A stretch of 64,000 bases of DNA from CAIYOL01 sp964494805 (GTDB lineage Bacteria; Planctomycetota; Phycisphaerae; Sedimentisphaerales; Anaerobacaceae). Below, one piece after another: positions 43,137 through 51,988 of the stretch. The first letter of the stretch is position 1. Each line of letters opens with the position of its first letter. The stretch lies in NCBI GenBank assembly GCA_964494805.1, contig CAZBST010000004.1:124001-188000 (forward strand). The letters run 5' to 3'. A program made the position numbers and the translations under genes. The notes beneath the pieces are model-generated. The model did not search any database and was not told where the DNA came from. It saw nothing but the letters and a program-made list of their open reading frames with translations.

Positions 43137-43166
43137 GAGTATCGAGTATCGAGTATCGAGATACGA
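43137..43166. repeat. Micro-repeat at the 5' end of mraY
   Basis: GAGTATC units repeated three times and followed by GAGATACGA, just before the ATG at 43168. The repeat occupies the place where the mraY RBS would be expected. Confidence 0.7.
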
Positions 43167-43167
43167 T

Positions 43168-44307
43168 ATGATATACCATTTATTGTGGCATTTCCGTAAT
43201 GTCTTCACTCACAAGTTGGGCTTTTATGCCTATCAGGATGTAATGTTTCGTTCCGTGGCTGCTGTCCTGACTAGTCTTTTTATCGCACTTTTCCTCGGTC
43301 CTTCTATCATTCGTTTCCTGATGCGCAAAAAAATTGGCGACCGCCCAGAGTTTCATCACGCCGCACTCAACGAGTTGACCAAGGAAAAAGCCAACACGCC
43401 GACAATGGGCGGCTTGATTATCATCCTTGCCGCTTTAGCGACAACCTTGCTCTGGGCAAAGCTCAACAACCCGTTTGTTCAGAAGGCAATTATTTTAGTA
43501 ATAATGTTTGGTGCCCTCGGCGGCGCCGACGACTGGCTAAAACTCACCGCCGATATCAGGCACCGAAGCAGAGACGGACTAAAACCTTGGGAAAAGATCC
43601 TCTTCCAATTCGGCTTCGCCGTGCTTATTGCTCTTTTCTTATATAGAGATTTTGCTAATATCCCCGACGGAAAACTATTCTGGGTGCCGTTCTATAAGCA
43701 CGGCCTTCCCCTTGCCAACTGGACATTTGTTTTGATAGCGGTTTTTTACATATCTGCTACGAGTAACGCCGTTAATCTGACAGATGGTATGGATGGCTTA
43801 GCTGCCGGCTGCGTCGGTATGGTCAGTCTCGTTCTGGCGCTGCTTTGTTATGTCGCATCTGAAACGATGGCCCGAACAAACCCCGTCACCTGGTCCAGTT
43901 ACCTCCTGCTCCCCGCTATCCCACAGGCTGGCGAACTGAGCATCTTTTATTCGGCTATCTTGGGTGCCGTCCTTGGTTTCTTGTGGTACAACTGTCACCC
44001 CGCACAGACCTTTATGGGCGATGTTGGCTCGCTGCCACTGGGCGCAGCTATGGGCTACGGTGCACTCGTGACAAGAAATGAAATCCTGCTTTTAATTATC
44101 GGCGGTGTGTTTATGCTTGAGCTTGTTAGTGTGGCTCTTCAGGTCGGTTACTTCAAATATACAGGCGGAAAACGGCTCTTCAGATGTGCACCCATCCACC
44201 ATCACTTTCACCTCAGTGGCTGGTCCGAGCCGCAGGTTGTAGTGCGATTCTGGCTCCTCGCCGCCGCCTTCGCCGCCATTGCTCTCGCCACATTGAAAAT
44301 CCGCTGA
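43168..44307 (+). CDS. mraY: Phospho-N-acetylmuramoyl-pentapeptide transferase
   Basis: 379 residues, about ten membrane helices. It forms lipid I by transferring phospho-MurNAc-pentapeptide to undecaprenyl phosphate. KEKANTPTMGG, the acidic GGADDW, NAVNLTDGMDGLA and the C-terminal APIHHHFHLSGWSE (HHH motif) are intact. The start at 43168 (MIYHLLWHF) matches the family N-terminus. A longer ORF from 43108 begins with repeat-derived residues. This ends the murE-murF-mraY run; murD and ftsW are not in the window. Confidence 0.94.
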   Translation: MIYHLLWHFRNVFTHKLGFYAYQDVMFRSVAAVLTSLFIALFLGPSIIRFLMRKKIGDRPEFHHAALNELTKEKANTPTMGGLIIILAALATTLLWAKLNNPFVQKAIILVIMFGALGGADDWLKLTADIRHRSRDGLKPWEKILFQFGFAVLIALFLYRDFANIPDGKLFWVPFYKHGLPLANWTFVLIAVFYISATSNAVNLTDGMDGLAAGCVGMVSLVLALLCYVASETMARTNPVTWSSYLLLPAIPQAGELSIFYSAILGAVLGFLWYNCHPAQTFMGDVGSLPLGAAMGYGALVTRNEILLLIIGGVFMLELVSVALQVGYFKYTGGKRLFRCAPIHHHFHLSGWSEPQVVVRFWLLAAAFAAIALATLKIR

Positions 44308-44327
44308 CGCCGAATTGCACATCTGTA

Positions 44328-44621
44328 TTATTCACTGTAATCGTCTTCGATATGAATTCGGACGTTTTCCCTGTAGCCCTGTGAATCACCGGAATTGATT
44401 TTGTCTATTCGTCTCTGTGCTAAAAAGATTTTGACGGCGGTCCCCACACAGCCGGCACCTACAATAAAAAATACCGCCGCCGCGAGCATCGCAAAAAGTG
44501 CCGGCAGCACCAAAATTAAAATCCCAAACCCCACCAGCACCAGCCCCGTCGTAAGAATTCCCCTTGCAATGCCCTTCGATGCCTGGGAAATCGCATTGGT
44601 ATAAAATCGAAAGTAGCTCAT
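44328..44621 (-). CDS. Small membrane protein of unknown function
   Basis: 97 residues. Two membrane helices in about 20-70 (ILTTGLVLVGFGILILVLPAL, MLAAAVFFIVGAGCVGTAVKI), then a charged tail with EDDYSE. A GxxxG-like glycine pattern suggests helix packing. No family recognised. Convergent with mraY, 20 bp apart. Confidence 0.6.
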   Translation of the reverse strand: MSYFRFYTNAISQASKGIARGILTTGLVLVGFGILILVLPALFAMLAAAVFFIVGAGCVGTAVKIFLAQRRIDKINSGDSQGYRENVRIHIEDDYSE

Positions 44622-44695
44622 AATCTTAATCTTTTATCTCGTACCCCGTAACCGACAATTGACTGTTCTACGAGTCGCGGGGCACGAGCAACGAA

Positions 44696-46318
44696 TTAAT
44701 ACATTCCGCCGCCCGGCGGCATCGCCGGCGCCTCTTTCTTCTCAGGAATCTCGCTCACTATCGCATCGGTCGTCAATAGCAGCGAAGCAATTGACGCTCC
44801 GTTCTGAAGCGCAGCCCTTTCAACCTTTGTCGGCACAATTACGCCGAATTCAATCATATCGCCGTATTCCTTGCGCAATGCGTCGTAGCCGAAGTTTCTT
44901 TCCTTGTTTTCCATAACCTTCTGGGCGACAATCGAACCGTCCAGCCCCGCGTTCTCAGCAATTTGCTTAATCGGCGCTACTACTGCTCGGCGAACGATAT
45001 CGACGCCGATTTTCTCATCGCCGCCGGTCTTGATTTTATCTAATGCTGAGATAGTTCGCAGCATTGCTACTCCGCCTCCCGGCAGGATGCCTTCCTCTAC
45101 CGCCGCCCTGCAGGCATGCAGCGCATCTTCTACGCGTGCCTTCTTTTCCTTCATCTCCGCCTCCGTTGCTGCCCCGACGTTGATTTGCGCCACTCCGCCC
45201 GCTAATTTCGCCAGTCTCTCTTGCAGTTTTTCGATATCATAATCGCTGGTGGACTTTTCAATCTCGGTTTTAAGCTGCTCGATTCTACCCTTTATTTCCG
45301 TAGAGCTGCCTGCCCCTTCGATAATGGTCGTGGTGTCCTTGTCGATAGTGACTCGCTTTGCTCTGCCAAGTTGTGTAAGTTCGATATTTTCCAGTTGCAG
45401 CCCTAAGTCCTCAAAAATCGCCTCTCCGCCGGTCAGGATGGCAATATCGCTTAGCATCGCTTTTCGCCTGTCACCGAATCCGGGCGCCTTCACCGCCGCC
45501 ACCTGCAGCACCCCGCGAAGTTTATTAACAACCAGTGTAGCCAGTGCCTCGCCCTCAACTTCTTCGGCGATAATCAAAAGCGGCTTACCCTGTTTGGCTA
45601 CCTTCTCGAGCAGTGGAACAAGCGATTTTACCGAGCTTATTTTCTTTTCATGGACCAGTATATATGGCTTGTCCAGCACAACGCTCATATTCTCTAACTT
45701 GTTGATAAAGTGCGGGCTTAAATATCCCTTGTCGAACTGCATCCCCTCGACCAGTTCCACCGTTGTCTCTAATGACTGTCCCTCTTCGACGGTAATGACG
45801 CCGTCTTTGCCGACCTTGTCCATCGCCTCAGCCATTTTCTTGCCTATCTCTGCGTCCTGGTTTGCCGAGCAGGTCGCCACCTGTTCGATTTGTTTGTTCG
45901 AATCAACCTGTATGCTCATTTTTTGCAGTTCTTCTACTATTCTTTCGACGGCTTTTTCGATGCCGTGTTTAACCTGCATCGGGTTGGCTCCTGCCGTGAT
46001 GTTTTTCAGACCTTCATTGAAGATGCTCTCTGCCAGAATTGTTGCGGTCGTTGTCCCGTCGCCGGCTATGGTCGAGGTCTTTGAAGCTACTTCCTTCACC
46101 ATTTGTGCGCCGAGGTTCTCGTATGCGTCTTCCAGCTCTATCTCTTTTGCCACCGTCACTCCGTCTTTGGTAACTGTAGGTGAGCCGAATGATTTTTCCA
46201 AAACCACGTTTCTGCCGCAAGGCCCCAATGTTATCTTTACCGCCCTCGCAAGTTTCTCTACGCCTTCTCGGATTGCCGAACGTGCGTCAGTGCCGTAAGC
46301 TATCTTTTTAGCTGCCAT
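44696..46318 (-). CDS. groEL: 60 kDa chaperonin GroEL
   Basis: 540 residues, the large chaperonin ring subunit. AYGTDARSAIREGVEKLA, the ATP site AGDGTTTATILAE, and VEEGILPGGGVAM are canonical. The usual GGM tail reads PGGGMY. The groES gene lies 61 bp upstream, so this is a groESL operon. The gap between them contains a 20-bp hairpin repeat. Confidence 0.97.
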   Translation of the reverse strand: MAAKKIAYGTDARSAIREGVEKLARAVKITLGPCGRNVVLEKSFGSPTVTKDGVTVAKEIELEDAYENLGAQMVKEVASKTSTIAGDGTTTATILAESIFNEGLKNITAGANPMQVKHGIEKAVERIVEELQKMSIQVDSNKQIEQVATCSANQDAEIGKKMAEAMDKVGKDGVITVEEGQSLETTVELVEGMQFDKGYLSPHFINKLENMSVVLDKPYILVHEKKISSVKSLVPLLEKVAKQGKPLLIIAEEVEGEALATLVVNKLRGVLQVAAVKAPGFGDRRKAMLSDIAILTGGEAIFEDLGLQLENIELTQLGRAKRVTIDKDTTTIIEGAGSSTEIKGRIEQLKTEIEKSTSDYDIEKLQERLAKLAGGVAQINVGAATEAEMKEKKARVEDALHACRAAVEEGILPGGGVAMLRTISALDKIKTGGDEKIGVDIVRRAVVAPIKQIAENAGLDGSIVAQKVMENKERNFGYDALRKEYGDMIEFGVIVPTKVERAALQNGASIASLLLTTDAIVSEIPEKKEAPAMPPGGGMY

Positions 46319-46350
46319 ACTTTTATTTCTCCTTCTTAACTTCTGTTGTC

Positions 46351-46370
46351 ATTCCTGCGAAAGCAGGAAT
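46351..46370. repeat. Dispersed hairpin repeat between groES and groEL
   Basis: ATTCCTGC, loop GAAA, GCAGGAAT: a perfect 8-bp stem with a GNRA tetraloop, inside the word GTCATTCCTGCGAAAGCAGG. This kind of sequence is a common dispersed repeat in many bacterial genomes. In the operon it lies between stop and RBS and could change message stability. Confidence 0.6.
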
Positions 46371-46379
46371 CTATCTTCT

Positions 46380-46670
46380 TTATTTTTCTATTACCGCCAT
46401 TATGTCCGACTCGCTCATAATCAGATATTCCTTGTCGCCTATCTTTACCTCTGTCCCGGCGTAGCTTGTAAAAAGCACCATATCACCCTTTTTCACCTCC
46501 GGCTTCCGTAGCGTCCCGTCGTCGAGCACTTTCCCTTCGCCGACGCTTACGACTTTCCCTTTTTGTGGTTTTTCTTTGGCGGTGTCCGGCAGAACTATCC
46601 CGCCCGCCGTCTTGTTCTCCGCCTCCAAACGCTCTACAAGCACCTTATCTGCTAATGGCCGAATCTTCAT
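46380..46670 (-). CDS. groES: 10 kDa co-chaperonin GroES
   Basis: 96 residues, the lid of GroEL. KIRPLADKVLVERLEAE, the mobile loop KTAGGIVLPDTAKEKPQKG, and GDMVLFTSYAGTEVKIGDKEYLIM are canonical. AAAGGAG precedes the ATG. No CIRCE operator (TTAGCACTC-N9-GAGTGCTAA) is found upstream, so HrcA control is unlikely at this promoter. Confidence 0.97.
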   Translation of the reverse strand: MKIRPLADKVLVERLEAENKTAGGIVLPDTAKEKPQKGKVVSVGEGKVLDDGTLRKPEVKKGDMVLFTSYAGTEVKIGDKEYLIMSESDIMAVIEK

Positions 46671-46752
46671 TTGACCTTACTCCTTTCAAAAAAATCCTTA
46701 AATCTCACCCCGAAACACTCTGCCTTGCGGCACGGGGGGCTACAATATACAC

Positions 46753-47163
46753 TTATTCCGCGAAATTGTCTCTATTATATTTCTTTATGAATAACCTGTT
46801 CAGCTGTTCCCTTAGAATACCCATATTCACAGGCTTGTCAATGACGCTGAAAACGTCCAGCCCCAGTGCTGCCCTTAGCACCGCCTCCCCCGGCTCGCTC
46901 GACAGCAGTATGCACGGCAACCTCGGATAATCCATTCGAATAATCTTTATCGTCGCTAAGCCGCCGGCCTCAGAATCCATATCCACTATTGTTGCCTGTA
47001 TTCGTCTCCGTTTGATAATGTCGACAAATTCCCCTGTGCTTTCCGCCACTAACAAGTTAGCGCCTCTTGGCTGAAATATATAGCGAATCGCCTCCGGCCA
47101 ACTCCAGTTCGCCCCGCTGGCCAATACATTGACCTCATCGAATTTTGACGAATTCAAAACCAT
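46753..47163 (-). CDS. Stand-alone receiver-like (REC) protein
   Basis: 136 residues from ATG 47163, with AGGAGA 7 nt upstream (a TTG start at 47286 is less likely). The fold matches a receiver domain: phospho-acceptor Asp in ATIVDMDS, Thr/Ser in CILLSSEPGEA and Lys in FSVIDKPVNM. The early acidic pair is less clear (LLVAESTGE). No output domain is attached. It lies upstream of groES on the same strand, so the two could be co-expressed, and a phospho-relay role is possible. Confidence 0.65.
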   Translation of the reverse strand: MVLNSSKFDEVNVLASGANWSWPEAIRYIFQPRGANLLVAESTGEFVDIIKRRRIQATIVDMDSEAGGLATIKIIRMDYPRLPCILLSSEPGEAVLRAALGLDVFSVIDKPVNMGILREQLNRLFIKKYNRDNFAE

Positions 47164-47471
47164 ATCTTGTCTCCTATATAACCGCAAATACCGTGCCAGA
47201 GCTTTCGTGCCGAACCTGTATCCATATAACCCGTTGCTGTAACTAAAGTTGTGCTCTAAAGGTATAACGCCGCCCCAATCTGCCAAAACCCCGTTTCTCT
47301 GTCAGTATGGCAGGGGGTTCCTTCATATTTACCCCTCTGGCTTGTCCTCCGACGCAGCCTAATCTAATCGGCATCTTGAATTTTGCGCTTGTTCTACGCT
47401 CGTCGGCATCGACAAAACAATCGTACTTTGATACAGTTGTTTCACAACTTACAAACTTTGTAGGAGTAAAA

Positions 47472-48503
47472 ATGCGCAAAACAAAAATAATCTGTACGTT
47501 GGGGCCTGCCAGCAGCAAAGCCGCCGTCCTGAAAAGGCTGGCTCTCTCCGGTATGAATGTCGCCCGGCTTAATTTCTCTCACGGAACCCGCAAAACCCAT
47601 AAGCAAAGCATTGATATTATCAGGCGATTAAACAAAACCCGCAGAAACAAAATAAAAATCCTGCAGGACCTCGAAGGCTACAGAATCAGGGTCGGACTGT
47701 TCAAAGGCCCAAGAAAAATGGTTGCCCTTGCAGCAGGCAGTATAGTGACCCTGATTAATAAATCCATAACCGACAAAAAAGATGTCATTCCCTTCGACTA
47801 CAAGGGTTCCCTCTACGATATAAAAACCGGCTCATCCCTCTTCATCGATGACGGCAATATCGCTTTGAAGGTCAAAGGCCGGGATAAAACCGGCTTGAAA
47901 GCCGAGGTCCTCGTTCCGGGTATTGTAAAGGAGCACAAAGGCATTAACATTCCCGACATCAATTTGAAATTTGACGGCCTGACCGAAAAAGACAAAGACG
48001 ACCTCCTCTTCGGCATAGCAAACAAGGTAGATTTTCTCGCCCAGTCGTTTGTCCGAAACGAAAAAGATATTCTCAGCGTCAGAGAATTTATTAACCGCCG
48101 CGGCTTTAATTGTCCCCTGATTGCCAAGATTGAGAACCGGCAGGGAATCGAAAATATCGACCGAATAATGGAAGTATCCGACGGCATAATGATTGCCCGC
48201 GGCGATATGGGCGTTTCTTTGCCGATTTGCGAAGTCCCCGTGATGCAGAAAATCATTATCAAAAAATGCCTCCGCCACAGGACCTTTGTCATCACCGCCA
48301 CGCAAATGCTCGAGAGTATGACCGAGCACATCCGCCCGACGCGCGCCGAGGTAAGCGACGTTGCCAATGCAATCATAGATGGCTCCGACTATGTAATGCT
48401 TTCCGAAGAAACCGCCGCCGGCAAACATCCCGTCGAAGCCGTACGGATGATGAGCGATATAATCTCGTTTACAGAAAAATCCATAAAGTCTAAGAAAATC
48501 TAA
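47472..48503 (+). CDS. pyk: Short pyruvate kinase (no C-terminal domain)
   Basis: 343 residues from ATG 47472 with AGGAG upstream. A longer ORF from 47307 is not needed. N-terminal KTKIICTLGPASS and ARLNFSHG, B-domain, K in LIAKIENRQGIENI, metal Asp in IARGDMGVSLP, and TATQMLESM are present. Typical bacterial pyruvate kinase has 470 residues. Here the protein stops after the catalytic barrel, lacking the allosteric C-domain, and no downstream remnant is readable in other frames. The Glu in GVE of the family is Ser (GVS). Confidence 0.85.
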   Translation: MRKTKIICTLGPASSKAAVLKRLALSGMNVARLNFSHGTRKTHKQSIDIIRRLNKTRRNKIKILQDLEGYRIRVGLFKGPRKMVALAAGSIVTLINKSITDKKDVIPFDYKGSLYDIKTGSSLFIDDGNIALKVKGRDKTGLKAEVLVPGIVKEHKGINIPDINLKFDGLTEKDKDDLLFGIANKVDFLAQSFVRNEKDILSVREFINRRGFNCPLIAKIENRQGIENIDRIMEVSDGIMIARGDMGVSLPICEVPVMQKIIIKKCLRHRTFVITATQMLESMTEHIRPTRAEVSDVANAIIDGSDYVMLSEETAAGKHPVEAVRMMSDIISFTEKSIKSKKI

Positions 48504-48660
48504 CCCCGCTGTTGTGAAAGTTGGCCCAGCAATGCCGCCATATATCGCCGTCTCCTTGCCTGAATCATAAAAAACTATCGACTTCGGCTATTCAACCGTT
48601 AAAATGTTAATTAAATCAGCGTAATTGGCGACCTTATATTGTCTTGAAAGGCGGTTTACA

Positions 48661-49740
48661 ATGACCGAAAGTAAAGAAACTATCCTCCAATTTGCTCTTC
48701 AATTAGCTTTGCCCTTGGCTATCCTTCTGATTGTCTTGGTTCTCGGCTTCATCCTCAGAAAATTTCTTTTCAAACGTTTATCCCGCCTGGCTCAAAAGAC
48801 GAAATCCGGCCTCGATGACACCATTATATCCGCAATAAGGGGACCGTTCATAATATGGTCCCTGATGTTGGGTGTATATATCGCACTGCAATTCTCCGAA
48901 CTCCCGGAAAACACCGTGCACATCGCCGGCAAGATTATCCTTGTTCTTGGTTTGTTCTCCGCAATCCTCGTTCTGGCAAATATCTCCTCGGCCCTGACTA
49001 ATCTGTTTTCAGCCGGACGGGCCAGGCCATTGCCCGGCGCCTCTCTCACACAAACCGTAATTCGCATAATCATCTTCGGCGTCGGTTTCCTCGTGATTCT
49101 AAACACCCTCGGCATCTCCATAACGCCCGTCCTTGCAACGTTAGGCGTCGGAGGCCTGGCGGTGGCCCTTGCGCTTCAGGACACACTTTCGAACCTGTTC
49201 GCTGGATTTCACATTGTCTTGAATCGCATCGTACGCGTTGGCGACTACATAGAACTCGATACCGGTGAAAAAGGTTATGTCACGGATATCAACTGGCGGA
49301 CCACAAAGGTCAGAATGCTGCCCAACAACGTTGTATTAATCCCCAACGCAAAATTGACCCAGACAAATATCACAAATTATTACCTCCCGGCCAAGGATAT
49401 GGCCGTGCTGGTTAATCTCGGCGTGCATTACAATAGCGACCTCCAGCTGGTGGAACGTATAACTTGTGAAGTAGCTAAGGAAGTAATGCAGCAAGTCCCC
49501 GGCGGAGTCCCGGAATTTGACCCCTTTATTCGATACCACACCTTCGGCAATTCGAGCATTGATTTTACTGTAATACTAAGGGCCAGGGAATATGTTGACC
49601 AGTACATTGTTAAGCACGAATTTATTAAACGCCTTCATAAGCGATACGCTCAGGAGGGCATAGTCATTCCATTCCCAATTATGGCCGTCAATTACTCACA
49701 GGAAAAAACCGAAAAATCCCTCGACTCTAAGAAAATCTGA
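48661..49740 (+). CDS. Mechanosensitive ion channel, MscS family
   Basis: 359 residues from ATG 48661 (AAAGG upstream). Three to four membrane helices in the first 160 residues lead into the pore helix GVGGLAVALALQDTLSNLFAG. Next comes the cytoplasmic vestibule with VGDYIELDTGEKGYVTDINWRTTKVRMLPNNVVLIPN. It would release solutes after osmotic down-shock. The 3' end is strikingly similar to that of the preceding pyruvate kinase gene. Confidence 0.92.
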   Translation: MTESKETILQFALQLALPLAILLIVLVLGFILRKFLFKRLSRLAQKTKSGLDDTIISAIRGPFIIWSLMLGVYIALQFSELPENTVHIAGKIILVLGLFSAILVLANISSALTNLFSAGRARPLPGASLTQTVIRIIIFGVGFLVILNTLGISITPVLATLGVGGLAVALALQDTLSNLFAGFHIVLNRIVRVGDYIELDTGEKGYVTDINWRTTKVRMLPNNVVLIPNAKLTQTNITNYYLPAKDMAVLVNLGVHYNSDLQLVERITCEVAKEVMQQVPGGVPEFDPFIRYHTFGNSSIDFTVILRAREYVDQYIVKHEFIKRLHKRYAQEGIVIPFPIMAVNYSQEKTEKSLDSKKI

Positions 49741-50123
49741 CCTGCCTGACTTTTGAAAATTGGCTTTGTTTGGGTTCGTTTTTGAGCTTGGCCGTCCTAA
49801 GTTTTTGGTTATTAGTCATTGTATTTGCTGAGCTTACACTCATTTTTAGCATTTCGAAAATTGGGTTCGTTTTGAACGGTTAACCGTTTTAACTCTTTCA
49901 TAGTTCATTGTTGATAGAGAATCTCCGATGGGGTTTCCGTCTGTCTTACAAACGGCCAAACTCCACTACAAGTAAACTATTAAGTCGTTTCTGACCCGGG
50001 CCTGCTGGACCTGAAACCTTGCCCACCGGGGCGATATGCAGTTTATCTACTGATAAACTGTGGGTATTTTAACATATTTTTGAAGAAAAGTCAATTAAAA
50101 ATGGTAGTGCTAAGTAACGGCTC
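49741..50123. other. Gene-free region with palindromes after the MscS gene
   Basis: 383 bp without a convincing gene. It holds a perfect 14-bp palindrome AACGGTTAACCGTT (49875-49888), a perfect 9-bp inverted repeat with 4-nt loop (CAGTTTATC 50039-50047, GATAAACTG 50052-50060), and a direct repeat of TTGGGTTCGTTTT (about 49770 and 49861). A structured RNA is possible, but I recognise none. Confidence 0.5.
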
Positions 50124-50444
50124 TTACTTAATATTAGGATGTTTATACTCAAAAGGAGGGTGTTCAAAAATATCTGAAGGTAATAATAAATTTTCAATGA
50201 TAGCTCTCATTGCTATTTCACCAATAGTTTTTTTGGGTCCTGAAACTTCAACTCCGGTGAAAATATATCTGGCTATTTGCTCGCGTGGTGGTGGTCCTGG
50301 GTTTATTATTATTATGGGCTTACCTTTTTCATCTATTCGAGTTACTTCAATACTTGGTATGCTGGGTGTTTTTACAAAATCAAAGTGCTTTTTATCTTTT
50401 TTAAGATAATCGTATAACTCCTCGTAATACTTAATCTTCGCCAT
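50124..50444 (-). CDS. Hypothetical protein
   Basis: 106 residues from ATG 50444 (GGAGAGG upstream; a longer ORF begins at 50486). It has a basic N-terminus and a stretch GKPIIIINPGPPPREQIARYIFTGV. The C-terminal part is IGEIAMRAIIENLLLPS. No family recognised. AT-rich, beside the OLD nuclease island. Confidence 0.55.
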   Translation of the reverse strand: MAKIKYYEELYDYLKKDKKHFDFVKTPSIPSIEVTRIDEKGKPIIIINPGPPPREQIARYIFTGVEVSGPKKTIGEIAMRAIIENLLLPSDIFEHPPFEYKHPNIK

Positions 50445-50687
50445 TTTCTTGCCTCTCCATAGGCGAAACTCACCTGAATCCAACAAATAACTTATTATAT
50501 TATAACATTATCTTCGGATTTTTACAAGGAAACCTTTTGATTTGAACCTAAAATAATGAGGGTTTTTGTGTTTTTTTACTTCAAGTCTTTTAGGGGAAGT
50601 TTTATTTTTGGCTTAAAAACACGTTATTAAAAACATATACACGATGCTATATTCTAAGCAATTTGATGGATGTTATGGAGTTTAATT

Positions 50688-51218
50688 CTAAGAATTTTGG
50701 TGAACCGAAATTGAATCGCTTAAGACGGTGTCCTCTAGATCAACATCAACAAGAATGCCGGGGAAGGTGCCTCCTAAATCTTGAGTTGTAATTTTAAAAG
50801 AAAGACCAGATGTTTCGCTATCCTGGCGAGGAATCGAGATAAAGTCCTCAATTCCTTTCATCAAGGCTCTCGTTTGTCTATCCTGTGGCATTCTTGTCCC
50901 TTGCGAACTTTCTTCCCTAAGTTCGTCGGAAACGGCTCGGCCTATTTTAGAATTTGGTAAATCCACAGCTGCTCTTAAGGCATCATAAAGTTTAAAAACC
51001 AACCAGCTATAAGCCTGTTCAGGAGTTCCTCCTAAAGCAGTAAAACCTGTTTCCACAGAGATGGCTATATAATCTTCTTTGTCTTCTGGTTTAATATAGA
51101 TGATATCATTTATAGTTTTAGAGTTTATTTGAGAGCTTGTGCCGCTCCCCCGCTTTCTATTATAAGTTAAATTAGTACCGGCCCTATAAGACAGATTACT
51201 TTTTTCATCATTACTCAT
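50688..51218 (-). CDS. Hypothetical protein
   Basis: 176 residues from ATG 51218, preceded by GGAGG 7 nt upstream; an ORF beginning at 51302 is longer but has no RBS. The polar N-terminus (NLTYNRKRGSGTSSQIN) leads to an alpha/beta C-terminal part. YIAISVETGFTALGGTPEQAYSWLVFKLYDALR and LRAAVDLPNSKIGRAV are the clearest segments. No family is recognised. It is probably part of the AT-rich accessory patch. Confidence 0.55.
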   Translation of the reverse strand: MSNDEKSNLSYRAGTNLTYNRKRGSGTSSQINSKTINDIIYIKPEDKEDYIAISVETGFTALGGTPEQAYSWLVFKLYDALRAAVDLPNSKIGRAVSDELREESSQGTRMPQDRQTRALMKGIEDFISIPRQDSETSGLSFKITTQDLGGTFPGILVDVDLEDTVLSDSISVHQNS

Positions 51219-51429
51219 ATTAGGCCTCCGTTTTTCTAAAGGGGCTAATAGTTCCGAAGTTTTCCTTATAGAATAAGAGGGCCAGAGATGTTTGATTTGC
51301 ACTCTTTCTTCATGTAACGAAATCGGTCCTTTCCGTTACTCATCACCCATTCCTCCACTGACGGCATCCATTGCCTGTTTTGACATAGTCTCCGTATATC
51401 GTATCTCCCTGTCGCCAAAATAATTATAC

Positions 51430-51666
51430 TCATTCTTCGTCTTTTTTCAAGGAAAAACTAAAATTATTTTTACGCCAAGTATGGCAAGAATCAAACATAT
51501 TATAGCAGAACACTTCAAATATTTTCGGAGAATTCACGTAACTATCTATAAATAAAGCGCTTACATATAATTTTTCTAACACTTTTTTGACTTTATTTTC
51601 ATGTATTTGCCTCATTTTTTGCCTATCGTATGGCCACATACCTAACACATATTTTTGTTTTTTCAA
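51430..51666 (-). CDS. Doubtful small ORF
   Basis: 78 residues at most, basic, starting at a TTG with only a weak AGAGA upstream. It contains NNFSFSLKKDEE at its end. No family match. AT-rich, and could be non-coding. Confidence 0.25.
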   Translation of the reverse strand: MKKQKYVLGMWPYDRQKMRQIHENKVKKVLEKLYVSALFIDSYVNSPKIFEVFCYNMFDSCHTWRKNNFSFSLKKDEE

Positions 51667-51988
51667 ACCATCTCTTTCACTTTCGGGGATTAGCCGTTTT
51701 TAGTGTCCTATAGTCGACATTATAAAGCATAAAAGGTTTTGGGCTAAGCAAACAATAAGGGTACTCCTTAATTTGGGAGTTCTTTTTGCTTACTTCGAGA
51801 AGGTTATCATTAAAACAGGATTTACTCCTCTTTGTTCACAGTTTTATCGTGAAAGATATGGGGCATGCTACACGTTTTCTTCAACCCAAATTTCTTGTTG
51901 CTCTTACCATAATGCCGGTATAGAATCGATACAAATCGCGATAATTGGTTATTTTTATTTCTTTCAGGTAATCGTAAGGCATTGGATA

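Noticed and set aside
45249..46298. Long plus-strand ORF opposite groEL
   Set aside because: It is a codon-bias shadow of groEL, rich in Ser and Ile, with no RBS or family pattern. The same applies to other long antisense frames over rpsA and cmk.
46671..46760. CIRCE heat-shock operator upstream of groES
   Set aside because: No TTAGCACTC / GAGTGCTAA inverted repeat is present; only GAGTG-like fragments occur.
49900..50040. SRP RNA, 6S RNA or RNase P RNA
   Set aside because: GC-rich and partly self-complementary, but the diagnostic motifs of these RNAs (for example GGAAGGAAGCAG of SRP RNA) are absent.
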